The translations under genes and the position numbers were made by a program. From Mytilinidion resinicola (Eukaryota > Ascomycota > Dothideomycetes > Mytilinidiales > Mytilinidiaceae), in contig NW_022985438.1 of the NCBI RefSeq assembly GCF_010093595.1, positions 2,848,786 to 2,912,785 on the forward strand: a DNA stretch of 64,000 bases. Reading direction: 5' to 3'. The notes under the pieces were generated by a model. The model did not search any database. It was given only the letters and a program-made list of their open reading frames with translations, and was not told the origin of the DNA. This document shows, one piece after another, positions 1 to 11,820 of this stretch. The stretch's first letter is position 1; every line of letters starts with the position of its first letter.

Positions 1-1223
1 ATACTCTCGCGAATGCCCGCAAAGAAAGCGTCCATGATGGCATGGTTGTGGATTTGAATCAAGACCCAACCGAGCATCTCCTTGGCTGAAAGCAGATGCT
101 GGATGTAGGCGCGGTGGTGTTTTGTGCAGGCATAGCAGCTGCAATTGTCCGAAAGAGGGGTGACTGAGAGGGCGTGCTCAGACTGCCACATATCGACTCC
201 TAAGGTGTACTTCTTGCCAGCGTCCTCTCCGCCAGACACCTCTGACCTTGAGGGAGGAAACGCGAAGTCAAGAGAGATGCCGGCGTCTGTAGCTTCGGTG
301 ATGAACGGGATAGTAAAGATATCCATGCCTAGCGATATCTGGTAGAGCAGTGCTCCCGGACTCGACGGCGGATCAAATGATAAACGTGGGAGATCCTGCA
401 CTTGCTCTGGGAGATCGGCAAGGAACTGTGCATGGTAGATAGCGAGGCCAGATATATCATCCAACATATCGTCAATCAGATGGTCTAGGTACCACGTCTG
501 CAGCTCCTTTGCCAAAGGCAGTATAGGCGCGAAGATCTGGTAGGAAGCCTTCGGAGCCTTTGCCGTCTTGTCTAAGCCATTCTTTTGGGACACGAGCTCC
601 TTCGTCCATTCCTCAGTCCTATCACTCATTTTGTCAATCCTTTTGAGACCAGGTTGTGGCTGTCCATATGGTATGTCTGCCAACCCTACGACAATATCTG
701 GTCGGACCTTTCGAGAAGCCGCGGCATAGTCTTCCGCGCTAATCTGCCTGAAGCCTACGGAGGTATATATGCTAAGTGCGCTATTGGTATTTGCGGTCGG
801 GCATGGTATGCAGGGTACGCGGCGCGCGCCTACGACCAGCACAGTGTCTTTGGGAAGAGCGATAAAGTCTCTAAGAGGCGACTCATCTTTAGGAGATTCT
901 AGTTGGTATAATGGAGGTGTTTGGCGAGGCAGCTTCTCTACAACTCGTGTAAGTCAGTTACCATGAGCCAAGAAAGTGATACGCAGGTCCTTACAATCCT
1001 CGAGTGCGACATAGACGCCATTGATGCTCGTGTTTTTCTGAAAATTATCTTGTGAAATGTGTGATACTGCACCTCGTGAGGTGTTTCCAAGGTAGTGAGG
1101 GGTCTCGAGAGCTTTCCGACCAGGTAGTGTAAGCCTGCCGAGTCGAGGCGCAAGAGTCGTGCTGGTTTTGAGGATGGTGAAGGCGCGCATTTCGGGAGGA
1201 AGATCTGAGAGTGTAGTAGACAT
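1..1223 (-). CDS. QTRT2: Queuine tRNA-ribosyltransferase accessory subunit 2 (QTRT2-like), 3' end off window
   Basis: Non-catalytic partner of the eukaryotic tRNA-guanine transglycosylase, which exchanges guanine for queuine at the wobble position of GUN-anticodon tRNAs. Exon 1 is 995..1223 from an ATG; a 51-nt intron (944..994, donor GTAAGG, acceptor ACGAG) joins VALED to FVEKLP in frame, and exon 2 then stays open to the window edge. The TGT-type zinc ligands are visible near the edge as CSCYAC followed by HHRAYIQH, then the family block KEMLGWVLIQIHNH. An IVVGLADIPYG strand lies mid-protein. The extreme C-terminus is missing. Family assignment rests on the order of zinc motif and flanking blocks and on the RLGRLTLPGR start typical of the accessory subunit. 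A catalytic QTRT1 is less likely because its N-terminal signature is not seen. Confidence 0.85.
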
Positions 1224-1554
1224 TGCGAAGACTAAAGCTACCAGTTCATTAGCTCAAACTTAGGTCGTGGAAGAATAATGCTGGCGTAGAAGTGCACTTT
1301 GTGGAGAGTTGCAGGGTCCGTGTTCGGGGAAGTGCGGGAGTGTCGTTCGAAACTGTGGATAAAACACCACGCCAAGCATCTCTCCCACATAAAGGTTTAA
1401 ACTAGCGGTATAAATGGCACCAAATGCTTTGAGTATGTTAAGCGAGTTCAACGTGTTCGTAAATCTTTCACATATTGAGCCTTGATGGAATCAAGGACAA
1501 TGAATTTATGAAGTGAATTCGTTTGTTTTGAGTTATTCTACTATACACCTGCGA
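1224..1554. other. Intergenic spacer
   Basis: Upstream region of the QTRT2-like gene and downstream region of the metallophosphoesterase. One short minus-strand frame is present, but it has no recognisable protein features. No RNA gene or repeat was seen. Confidence 0.5.
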
Positions 1555-2517
1555 CTAGACTAATACAACTTGTATCTCATTCTCAGCGTTACCATACTTA
1601 TCATACCACATTGCAGCATTGACGAGTATGCTCGCTTGAGAAGCAGAGTTCCAAATGCGATCTGTAACCGCTTTCGTCACACCAAACATCAAGACAACAA
1701 CGAAGTCTTTCCACGCTCTCCAAGAGAGAATTTCACCAAATCCCGCCATCCGCCTACCACAAGCCCTCTCATACGCAGCCTGATCTCTATCCCAATCCAG
1801 AACACTCGTCCCGCGATTCGCATGTACATGGCCGCAAACATGTAGCAGCGGTCTTATCCGCCAAATCGCCTTCAGCAATCCAGCACATCCACTCGCAGAC
1901 ACCGAACCGCTTGAAATGTCCCGGTGATAACGTGGAGGGGTATGCGTAACAAGAATGTCAATGTCCGTTGGAATCTCGGCGGTCCAAGAATCGAGATGCC
2001 TTGGATACTGAAACGCAAAGCTGCTTCCACCACAGAGAGGCACCAAAGGCGAGCCGTAGACTTTGAGCTGTCTTCCTTGATCTGGGAAAGCCAGGGTAGT
2101 CGAAGTGCATTGCAGATACATGACACCTTGCCAATCGATCTTGCCCTCACGGTCTTCTAGTGCTAGCGTAGGTCTAGATGAGGGATCGAGGAAGGTATCG
2201 TGGTTACCTGCTACGACAATCTTGTGCCTGTGGGGAAGCGCTGAAAACCAGATGATTTGGGCTTGCAGTTCTTTCAGAGTGCCCGTGTTCGTGAGATCTC
2301 CAGCGTGAATGAGTAGATCGCCTTCTGGGACGTTCGGGGTGCCATTATGGGTATCTGAGACACAGACGACACGTATCGGAGGTTTTAACGGAGTTAGGCG
2401 TAGCCGAGTGGACGAAAGCAAGCGGTAGAGGCATTGGGCCGTGTATTTTAGCGGCGACCAGATGAACTGCTGAAAGGTTGTAGGCTTTTGAAGTAGAGAA
2501 GACTGTTGGAAAGTCAT
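1555..2517 (-). CDS. Calcineurin-like metallophosphoesterase (MPPED/239AB-type)
   Basis: Predicted dimetal phosphoesterase of 320 residues; substrate unknown. The metallophosphatase motifs occur in order: SDTH (about residues 54-57), HAGDLTN (71-77), GNHD (103-106), VTHTPP and finally GHVH. These supply the usual Asp, His and Asn metal ligands. The frame extends 99 nt further upstream, but only to a TTG codon, so the ATG with a purine at -3 is taken as the start. Length and motif spacing fit the fungal and animal MPPED group, which acts on small phosphoesters such as cyclic nucleotides in vitro, rather than a Ser/Thr protein phosphatase. No intron is needed. A basic N-terminal stretch of about 45 residues precedes the catalytic domain; no clear signal peptide. 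Confidence 0.85.
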   Translation of the reverse strand: MTFQQSSLLQKPTTFQQFIWSPLKYTAQCLYRLLSSTRLRLTPLKPPIRVVCVSDTHNGTPNVPEGDLLIHAGDLTNTGTLKELQAQIIWFSALPHRHKIVVAGNHDTFLDPSSRPTLALEDREGKIDWQGVMYLQCTSTTLAFPDQGRQLKVYGSPLVPLCGGSSFAFQYPRHLDSWTAEIPTDIDILVTHTPPRYHRDISSGSVSASGCAGLLKAIWRIRPLLHVCGHVHANRGTSVLDWDRDQAAYERACGRRMAGFGEILSWRAWKDFVVVLMFGVTKAVTDRIWNSASQASILVNAAMWYDKYGNAENEIQVVLV

Positions 2518-2813
2518 GACGGAGACTCTACGAAGCTTGAAAGAAGTACAAAAGACGAACCTGAGGGCTTTATGGTAGACTTCTGTCTTTATTGAAAGCT
2601 GGTGCCTGCCGACCAACGTGAACCGTGGGTCCGTGCTAACAACCGCAAGGTCAATTATTGGTTGATATAGAGATTGAATGAATACTAGTGTTCTGCAAAT
2701 TGGTAACCACGAATACTTCTATCAATACTAGATGCCTTCATCTTTCCCGTGGGCTCGTTGTTTTCCAATTTGCGTCCTAGTGTGAAATTGATCTTGAATT
2801 GTTACCCTTCTAT

Positions 2814-4003
2814 CTAAGGTAGGACAATGTATTTTTCGAGGTGCTTAGGTATCGATCCAATGAGCTTCTTCTCTTCTAACCATTTCCTAGAGAAGAGCCT
2901 TTCCGCATAACGATACGCGCCGTCGCAAAGTAAGGTCACTACAGTGTGGCCTGGGCCTAGTTTCTCCGCAACTTCTTTTGCAGCCACCACGTTCAGACAC
3001 GAGCTTGCTCCAAGATAAAGGCCCTCCTCATCTAAGCATCTGTAGACCATTTCGATAGTTTTCTCGTCTGCAATATGCAAAGAACCGTCCAAGAGGTCAA
3101 TATCAGGCTTGAGGTTGTCTGTAACGCGACCCTGGCCGATGCCTTCCGTAATTGAAGATCCTGTTCTGTCAACTAGTTTGCCTCCACTGGAGATGTACGA
3201 GTGTAGGACCGAGCCTGGGGGGTCCGCCAAGAAGGACTTGACTCTGCCATCCGACTTCTCTTTCAGATAACGAGTGACGCCTGCAAGTGAGCCTCCAGTT
3301 CCAGTGGCGCAAGTGAACGCATCGATCTTTCCGCCTGTTTGGTACCATATCTCGGGGCCTGTGGTCTCAATATGTGCCTGGCGATTCGCGATATTATCGA
3401 ATTGGTTCGTCCACACTGCATTATCGATACTCTCGGCATGTCTCTTCGCCTGGTGATTGTAGTTCTCGGGATTTTCGAAAGCGACAGCCGGGACAGGATA
3501 GACTTCTGCGCCTAGAAGTCTAAGCAGATCAATCTTCCCTTGCGACTGAGTGTTCGGCATGTAGATGACCAATTTGTAGCCTTTAGACCGGCACACATGG
3601 GCAAGACCAATTCCAGTGTTTCCCGCTGTGCCTTCGACCACAGTGCCGCCAGGTTTCAGCAGCCCTTTATCTTCGGCTTCTTCAACGACGTATAGGGCGG
3701 CGCGGTCTTTCACGGATCCTCCCGGGTTCTGGAACTCTGCTTTGCCTAGAACTTCGCATCCGGTCTCTTCTGAGAGCTTCTTAAGCTTGATCATGGGTGT
3801 CTTGCCAATTGCTACCGGTTCTGTCAGCCAGGTGCGCTCTAAGAATGTTGGTATAGTCAATGACTACCATCAAGGAGTCCGCGATTCGCAATTCCCTGCA
3901 CTTTGGAGATCTCAATGCCATGCTGGTTGTGCCTAGCCCTTGAGAAACCCTCAGAGGCTCGCCATGCCGTCGCCACCAGCCGGCGAACTACTGTCCTATT
4001 CAT
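2814..4003 (-). CDS. Cysteine synthase family PLP enzyme (O-acetylserine sulfhydrylase-like)
   Basis: Fold-type II PLP enzyme expected to make cysteine from O-acetylserine and sulfide, or to act as a mitochondrial relative of that enzyme. The catalytic lysine lies in NPGGSVKDR, the substrate loop is [10 protein letters not shown], and the phosphate-cup glycines are in [12 protein letters not shown]. The main frame has no ATG at its beginning (it opens at a TTG), so the protein must start upstream. An ATG at 4003 opens a basic, Arg-rich leader ([13 protein letters not shown]) resembling a mitochondrial presequence. A 47-nt intron (3821..3867, GTAGTC...ACAG) joins the leader to [17 protein letters not shown]. 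An alternative acceptor would give a 29-nt intron, which is too short to favour. The body is certain; the N-terminus is a model. Divergent from the condensin gene across 197 bp. Confidence 0.85.
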
Positions 4004-4200
4004 CGCTGTGAGACAGAAAGCTGTGGCGAGTGACGCTGCTTTTTTTTTGGTCGATGGCGCTATAGCAAAACGAGAGCGGGGATGGAAAAAGGTAGCGCCG
4101 ATGTTTATTTCTTGGCAAACAGAGCGGGTGGAAGTGGAAGCGGCAAGCAACTCTGACCCGCATTCAACACCACGACGAACCCACGCGCAATCACACCAAA
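4004..4200. promoter_or_regulatory. Bidirectional promoter region (cysteine synthase / CND3)
   Basis: Only 197 bp separate the two predicted start codons, which point away from each other, so both promoters must lie here or overlap the 5' ends. A run of eight or more T residues occurs near 4042-4049. No specific factor site was recognised. Confidence 0.5.
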
Positions 4201-7200
4201 ATGCCTGGACGAGTAGCAGGACGCTCTGGCAGAGCATCTACTGCCGCACCCGCCCGCAAATCTTCAACTCAAACCCTCAAATCACGCGCTTCTGCCTCCG
4301 CTCGCTCCTCCGCGCTGCCAGTAGAGATACCAGATGAGGGGCCAGCAACTTCACTACGGACCCAAATATGTGGCATATTCGCAGAAACACAGCGTAACAC
4401 GGCAACACAACGGAAGTTGATCATCAATCTGAGGAAAATTCAAGAAGCATGTTGCTATGAGCCCACGAGCACGAAGAAGAATCAGAAGCAGGAAGATTTC
4501 GAGGAGTCGGATTTCAATGAAGAGGTTGGGCGGTGTGCAATTCGAGTGCTTACGGTCAAGAAGAGCGAGCCGGTTGGAGATAGAATTGTACGGTTTCTAG
4601 GCTTGTTCTTGAAGCATGCGAGTGAAAAGGGTACGTGATGGCAAAGCACAGCGCTACCAAGAGGGTTTCATTGCTGACACTACTCAGATAATGCCATAGT
4701 GCAGCCTGAAGATGTAGACACGACAGACGCACTCCCCGAAACCCCGGCCAGCCGCCTTACCTCGCACATATTGTCCATCCTTTTGCCATTGTTGACAGTC
4801 AGAGACAAGACCGTACGCTTCCGCGTCACTCAGATAATCGCACACATAGTCAATACCTTAGACTCGATTGATGATGAGTTGTTCCAGCTAGTTCGACTCG
4901 GGTTATTAAAGCGCCTCAGGGACAAGGAAGCAAACATACGCGTTCAAGCAGTAATTGGCCTCGGTCGCCTTGCGGATGGAGGCGAAGCAGATGAAGATGA
5001 TGAGGATAGTGACGATGAAGTCGCCGGAGGAATCCTTGAAAAACTGCTCGATGTTCTCCAAAACGACCCCAGCGCAGAAGTACGGAGATCTCTACTGCTC
5101 AACCTGCCCTTTACACCAGGCACTCTTCCGTATCTCCTAGAACGAGCCAGGGATTTGGACGCAGCCACTCGGCGAGCACTCTATTCAAGATTGTTGCCCG
5201 CTCTTGGTGACTTTCGCCATCTTTCACTCACCCATCGAGAAAAGCTCCTTCGATGGGGATTACGCGACCGCGACGAAAACGTTCGTAAAGCAACTGCCAG
5301 GCTTTTCCGAGAACGCTGGATCGAAGACTGCGCCATCTCTCAGAAAGCAGCCGAAGAAGAAGCCCCCCCCCAAGGACAAGTTTCGGCTCCTCGCTTTGAA
5401 GCGCTTCTGGAATTGCTAGAGCGTATCGATGTTGTCAACTCTGGTGTGGAGGGCGGCATTGCCTTCGAAGCTATGAAGGAACTCTGGGACGGTCGACCCG
5501 ACTATGTGGACTTCATCACCTTCGATGATGATTTCTGGAACGACTTGACTCCCGAGAGCGCGTTCGTTGCCAGGACCTTCAACGACTATTGTCGCGAGGC
5601 AGAAGGAAACAAGCTTCAAGACATGGTGGAGGACAAGATGCCCGTAGTAACGGCTTTTGCATTTTTTGTTCAGAAACATCTCAACGTCCTTATCGACGAC
5701 GTCCGCAAAGTGGCGCTCCAAGACCAAGACGACGCGGACGCTGAAGAGGACACTGTTCAACAAGAGTTCTGTGTAGAACAGCTATTGCATATTGCCATGA
5801 CCCTCGATTACACGGACGAGGTCGGTCGTCGCCAGATGTTCTCTATTATGCGAGGAGCTCTTGCTCTTGCAGAACTTCCAGAGGAATGCACAAAGCTGGT
5901 TGTCGATGTTTTACGAACAGTCTGTGGGGTTAACGCAGCTGGCGAGCGTGAATTCTGTGACATCGTTCTTGAGGCTGTCGCCGAGGTCCACGACACCATC
6001 TTGGGCGAGGATCCTACTCAGGAAGATGCCGACGAGAGTTTCCATTCCGCAAGGTCCGAGCTGAGTGACGAGCTCACACCAACAAAGGCGAAGAAGAACC
6101 AGAAGAGAGGCAAAGATGAAGACAGTTCCGAGATCGACGAAGAAAAGGCCATCCGGGAAATTATGGTAAACATGAAATGTCTCCATATTGCCCAGTGCAT
6201 GTTGCAGAACGTTCAGTGCGACCTTGAAGAAAACAACATTCTGGTAACGATGTTGAACAACCTCGTTGTTCCAGCAGTGCGAAGTAACGAGGCGCCGATT
6301 CGAGAACGGGGACTACTATGCTTAGGCCTATGCTGTCTCCTTAGTAAGGTATGTAATAGTTGCGGGTTCGTCCAACTCAGTGAACTGTTTAACTGACACG
6401 ATTGCTCAGAATCTGGCATCCGAGAACATGACTTTGTTCCTCCACTGCTTCACGAAAGGGCATGATACACTGCAAATTATCGCGGTTCAAATTCTTACCG
6501 ATACTTTGATCACACATCCATCTCTCCTCGCCCCGCCTCTAGCAGCGCAGGATGCCTCAACACATGATCCATCCCCAATCAATCCTCTTCTCAAGCCTTT
6601 GACTAAAACCTTTCTTCGGGCTCTTGCTTCGCCTTCGCCATCGTTACCTCTCACAGCCTGCCTCGCAGTTGCCAAGCTCTTACTCTTGGGCCTGCTTCCA
6701 GCCGCCTCTTCAATGGAAATTCTGAAGGCACTTACCATTGCCTACTTCAACCCTGAGACAGCAGAGAACCCAGCTCTCCGTCAAGCTCTTACATATTTCC
6801 TTCCCGTTTTCTGTCACTCGAGGCTGTCCAACGCTGCCCTGATGTCGCAGATAGCTGTGAGTGTAATAGGTAAATTGGTTGTCATGCGAGAGGAAGCAGA
6901 AGAGGAGGAAGAAGAGATGGTCGGCTGGACTGTTGTGGCCGGAATGATAGCGGAGTGGACTGATGGCAGAAAGGTTGTTGGTGGAGAGTTGTGTATCAAA
7001 GATCCAGGAGAGCGCAAGGATGGTGCCGAGGAGCCGCATGTGCTACTCGCAACGGAGATTCTGGAGAGAGCGCTTGGAGCTGGCTGCAACAGTAAGTACT
7101 TCCAACCATGGATATCTCACGGACTCCTTATTGCGCATACTAATACTGCCTGTGTAGAAGACGAACGTAAACCTCTCCTCACTTTGCTTTCGAAGCTTAA

Positions 7201-7603
7201 CATCCCCTCCACCAATTCACCCGACTCCAAATACCAAGCCGTTAGCCAAGAAGCGTTCCAAACACTCCACAGCCTCGTCGCGGAAGCCGTGGAGACTAAG
7301 CTTGCTATCGATGCCACAACCCGAAACGCTCTAACGAAGCTCGACACGGCCCTATCAAAGCGGACGGGGGAGAGCGATAAAGTCGTGACCACAACAGAGG
7401 TGGAGATTGAGCCAACAAAATTAGTGGATGAAGAAGAAGAGACTATCATGCTAGGAGACGCCCAGGCTGAAGGAACGGTCATGCCGCTAGATGGAAGTGG
7501 GGAGGACGACGATGACTTGACAATGAGGCAAGGGGGTACGAGTGGAGTGACAGAAGTCGACGACAGTGTCGTGGATAGACTGTTGGACAGTGAGCTTGAA
7601 TGA
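4201..7603 (+). CDS. CND3: Condensin complex subunit 3 (Cnd3/Ycg1/CAP-G), HEAT-repeat protein
   Basis: Non-SMC HEAT subunit of condensin that, with the kleisin Cnd2, grips DNA during chromosome compaction. Four exons (4201..4630, 4688..6348, 6410..7091, 7158..7603) splice in phase to 1,072 residues, close to the usual 950-1,050. The introns are 57, 61 and 66 nt with GTACGT, GTATGT and GTAAGT donors. HEAT helices are obvious, for example the segment around VRDKTVRFRVTQIIAHIV and the following RLRDKEANIRVQAVIGLGRL repeat. An acidic insert (EDDEDSDDEV) separates repeats, as in relatives. The Cnd3-type C-terminal domain covers the third exon, and an acidic, Ser/Thr-rich tail ends the protein. A basic, Ser/Ala-rich N-terminus precedes the first HEAT repeat. 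Confidence 0.93.
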
Positions 7604-8925
7604 TTGCATAAACTGTGATGTCATTTTGGCGCTGTGTTTAGGGTGGACGTTCGAATCTGGGATTGACGACGCTGCGGCTGGTACACGATGTCAATGATCA
7701 TTCGATTCTTCTATTATGAACAGGACGCTACACAATGGGTTTGCAACTACAGCACGAATGTGCAGATAACCTACTCTATTAATGTCAGGCTCTTCCCGAC
7801 CCCCCTTGAACGAAAATGGCAGTCTACGAATCTGATTCTATTCCAAAACGACCTAGACTTTAGCAACACACTTCCTTGAGGCTTTTGTGCACTTGTTTAG
7901 CACCGCTTAAGGTCCTCTGCTACGGTTTAACAGCGGCAGAACGAGAGTGTTAACAAGGCTGATAGCTGTTTGGACCACTTTAGACGGTGTTGAACTGCCA
8001 CTTTATGTTCAATGGAGCCTGCCTCCTGTGTATGGTAACCAAAAAGGACCTAGCCTAATTCGCTTGTAGGGAACGTCACCCAAACTCTCAAGATGCTTTC
8101 GACCTTTACATCAACACTGCGCTTCCGTCAGGTCTTTTTATCTTGATTTCGAGATGTCAGGTCGCTTTCATCAAACACCTTCTCGAATCGAAGAGTAGTC
8201 CGAGTGTTGCACTAGGCTGAACACGGCCTGGCGGGCTCACATGAAGAGAAACGCTTACGTCCATGTCCTACCATTTTCTAAACGGGGACTCGCGGCAAAT
8301 AAACGTCAGATTGACATGAAATTCGTCCTTGGCTCCTAGTCAGTTTCAGTAATGGTTTAGTCCGAGACTCCTATCTTCCGGCTCTTGGGGGGTCTAGTGG
8401 TAAAAATAGCCCCCTTAGTGAATCCTGAGCAGTACAACGGCTGATGCCCAAAACCTCAGAGTAGCCTTTTACAGATATTATCGTGAGCTCTAAAACAACG
8501 TGCCCGACGTCTTCTGAAGCCGCAAATCCGTGTGTCTGGTCACTACAATGACAGGGTGCGAGCTAAACATCTCGTCGTTACCCTGCGGTCCAAAAGCTCA
8601 GCCACATCGGCTTGGAAGGCATCTTTGACGTCTATTTTTCACCCATATGCACCATGCCCAACGTGTAGTTCTCTTGGCCCTCTCGTAATATTTCTGTATA
8701 GCGGGTCGGTATCAGACTCGCGTGGTTGGCTCATCCTTGCTGTGATTGTTGCAGGGCCTCCACAATGCAATTTGCCTGCTGTGCCCCGTCCACATGGCCC
8801 GGCCCAATAAGTACTTGTCGATTTGCGCGCCGCAGCTCTACCTTAATGTCGTCCTCCTCGGATTATGCTGCTGATAAGTAGCACTGCTATATCCCTTTCT
8901 AGCCTCTTTCACCTGGTCTTGGTTG
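7604..8925. other. Intergenic spacer, 1.3 kb
   Basis: Downstream of CND3 and upstream of the DUF3176-like gene. It holds only short frames (a 63-codon and a 92-codon one on the plus strand), neither with family features. No RNA gene, tandem repeat or terminal inverted repeat was recognised. Confidence 0.5.
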
Positions 8926-10655
8926 ATGGCCGACCCTTCTACGCCATCCGGGGTTCTCTTATCAGATGATGGAGGACCACAGCGCCGCCATGGACACAAG
9001 CCCCCTCGCCATACGCCATGGTTAGCCTTCATTCTAATCTTCTGCATCCTCAGTAGTATGATTGTTTCTATAGCTATCGTCACCGCTTCCAATAATGATC
9101 CTGTCAAGCATTGGAAATTTCAACCGGCTGTGTTACTCTCAGTCATGACTTCCATCTTCATCGTTTCCCTAGAAGGTCTGGTCGCCATTGGCCTGGCAAT
9201 AAGCTGGTGGCGTAGCATTGCAAACGGCACGACATTGAAACGACTTCACTTCATCTGGAACGGATCGAACATTCTTAACATGATCCCGGCTTTCATGGCT
9301 GGTGTAGATACACGGAAAGTTGCATTTGCAGCACTTGCTATTGCGTTAGCAAAATTTATCAACGGCCCCTTGCTTCAACGAGCCACCCGCGCCCGAATTT
9401 TCAAGATACAATCCGATATTCCAATGAGCATGCTTATAGCTCCAACAATTCCAACGGCTGGTTCGGAACGCACTCGGTGGACACTGCTCCTGGCTTACAA
9501 ACCATGCAAAACTGGTACTTGAATACTACCTTCTTCACCTCGGCCGCGCCCGGATTCTACTGCAAAGGCAACGGCATGTGTGAAGCCAGAGTGATCGGAG
9601 CAGGATTTAACTATGGCTGTGACACCTCGTCAAAGAAGCTCAATCTTACGGACGATAACAGTTATGGAGCCGAGCTCTTCAATATCACTACGTACATGTC
9701 TTACGAATTCAACCAGAGCATGCTCTTCCTCTCTACCAAGTACCTAAACTCTGTCAATGGAGAGTGTATAGGAGAGATAGTCACCGAAACTTGCAACGTC
9801 ATCGCCGCCACTGTCGCATATCCTCTTATCATCAAGAACACAACCATCAGCATAGATTTCAGACAGCTTTTATCCAACCGGACCGTCGTGTCCAACTATA
9901 CTTCCCCTGGTGACGCCGCCGGTTTTGAACTTACAGACGATAAAGGACCTCTGAGTGGCCTGGATAGCTTGATGGGGGGCTACATGTCTACCGGCGCCTG
10001 GCTCGAGCGTTCGAATGTCTATCATCCCACTTCGCCGCTATCAAGTCTTTTCTACGACGCGAACGTATCATATCCGCCTAGCGCTGAATATTGCGGCATT
10101 AGCTTCAAGAGCCCAACCGACTACGTGCTCACCTCTTTTTTCGAATTCATGTTGCGGTCCGCTCTCGACGTAGCTCGGAATGCTTCAGACTATCACCAAG
10201 ACCTCAAGCCCTACACTACAAATTTCACCTCGCACTTCACCGGAACAGAACTACATTACCATTCCGACTTCCGATATCTTGCTGGCGCTATCGTCATCAT
10301 TTTCATCGGTCTGCTCGCCGTGGTGTTCCTCCTCTGGGGCTGGTGGGAGCTCGGTCGCTCGGTCAGTTTAAGTCCACTCGAAACCGCGAAAGCATTCGGG
10401 GCACCCATAACATCAGGAGCTGGGCATGAAAAAGAGGCAGATAGGATCATAAAAGAGGTCGGACATGAAAAAGTTGCATATGATGGGGAGGAGCTTGTTT
10501 GGAATGACACAGTGTATGCATCTGGGCGGTGGGAAATGGGGCAAGTGCCGACTGTTAAGGGAGAAAAGGAAATAACGGAGGATCCATGGGAGCCGATATC
10601 CCTAAAAACCCGACGGTCAATACTACGGAGGGGGCTTTTGAGAATGTTCTTCTGA
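8926..10655 (+). pseudogene. DUF3176-like fungal multi-span membrane protein, interrupted by a frameshift
   Basis: Membrane protein of unknown function with the layout of the fungal DUF3176 group. Three hydrophobic segments lie in the first 150 residues (for example PWLAFILIFCILSSMIVSIA, then a VLLSVMTSIFIVSLEGLVAI segment). A long, probably extracellular Asn-glycosylation-rich region follows, then one C-terminal membrane segment (GAIVIIFIGLLAVVFLL). The ATG at 8926 is used because the frame otherwise opens at TTG. The reading frame changes near 9455: upstream reads IAPTIPT and downstream, in another frame, reads NGWFGTHSVDTAPG. No GT-AG pair spares both sides, so a one-base deletion in the allele or a sequence error is the simplest explanation; corrected length would be about 576 residues. 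DUF assignment is from topology and memory of the family, not a search. Confidence 0.6.
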
Positions 10656-11228
10656 CCCAGGTACCAGAAAGCGGCCCCAATTTTGATGATAGGAGGGGAA
10701 GTGGTGGGAGGCCTATACGGCCTTTGAGTGTGATCGGTGAGACTACACCAAAGTCGTAATGGCGTCTCGTTCTTGGGCGCGCTTTCAAATGGAATCAACC
10801 TGTCTCTTTTGTTATATTCCTTCTTAGATTCTATATAGTGCAATACGAATGCTTAATTTTGTCTATCGACTTTCATTTTGTCCGCTCGACAAGGATAACG
10901 GCATGAATCCACTGCTAGCTTTATTCGGCTCGCACGCCGAGTACACTTGGCTCTGAACGCGAAGTATGCCCAGACTCGGTAATACATTTCGACACTAATT
11001 GCTGACGCTGACGTGTTAGAACTTGAGTAGAACCCTACCGTGCTTACTTTCTATATCATTAGCGCTTAGCCTCACTAGCTACTACATACATACCCGACAA
11101 CCTACCAAAACTAAGGACTACATACATGCGAATGCTACCCTCGACCCGTCATCCTGACATTCATTTTCTCTCGACTCACCACACCTGCCTCTCCACATCA
11201 CCTGGCCAACCACCTCAAGCCCACCATC
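10656..11228. other. Intergenic spacer
   Basis: Short frames only, mostly antisense continuation of the preceding gene. No RNA gene or repeat was seen. Confidence 0.45.
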
Positions 11229-11820
11229 ATGGAAATCGACCCCACCGCCCCGGCCCTCCCTGCCTTCAACCTCACGGACCCGCCCAGCATCTCCTGGCAC
11301 GCGCGCATAACCGTCGCGCCGGAAAACGCGGAGAAGTTCCTTCGATATCTGAAGCCGTGCATGGATGCTGTCAAAGCCGAGAAGGAGTGTGTGTTCTTCC
11401 AGGTGTTTCAGGACCCGAGCAAGCCGGGGAGCTTCATGTTCGTTGAGAACTGGAATGCGAGTTTGGAGTGGATGCAGTCGGTGAGTAGCTGAGGTTCGGT
11501 TGTGTTATTGGGAGTGGGTTGGGCTTCTGGGGCGCTTGTGTGGTGGTTTTCGTTGTTATTTGCGTGGAAGAAGTATTTGCGTCTGAGAGGGAAGTTGGCA
11601 ATGGGGACCAGTGCTGTGGATTATTGGATTTTGTGTAGCAGCTGGAGTGGCTGAGTGGTCTTTCAATGCTAATCATGTGGGGCAGGTGCAATTCAAGAAG
11701 CCTTACTATATCCCATACATCACGGAAACGGCGCCACTGTGGTTGGACCGGAAGTTCGAGGTTTGGGAGAGGTTGCCAGGTGCGGAGTGGGCGTCTTCTA
11801 AGCCAGCCAACTTTGAGTGA
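11229..11820 (+). CDS. ABM-domain (antibiotic biosynthesis monooxygenase-like) small protein
   Basis: A dimeric alpha+beta barrel domain protein of 128 residues. Two exons, 11229..11480 and 11686..11820, join in phase 0 across a 205-nt intron (donor GTGAGT, acceptor GGGGCAG), giving EWMQSVQFKKPYY. The ABM features are ARITVAPENAEKFLRYLKP (strand-helix), ECVFFQVFQDPSKPGSFMFV (strand-strand) and WNASLEWMQ. ABM proteins include heme-degrading and quinol-oxidising monooxygenases, but many fungal members are uncharacterised and no specific substrate can be given. The intron is longer than most here, so a further small exon inside it cannot be excluded. Confidence 0.75.

Noticed and set aside
585..966. 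Plus-strand frames opposite the QTRT2-like gene
   Set aside because: They are antisense shadows; the minus strand gives a continuous family match with a zinc motif.
3839..3867. 29-nt intron in the cysteine synthase gene
   Set aside because: Frame-compatible but below the usual minimum intron length; a 47-nt alternative with the same donor was preferred.
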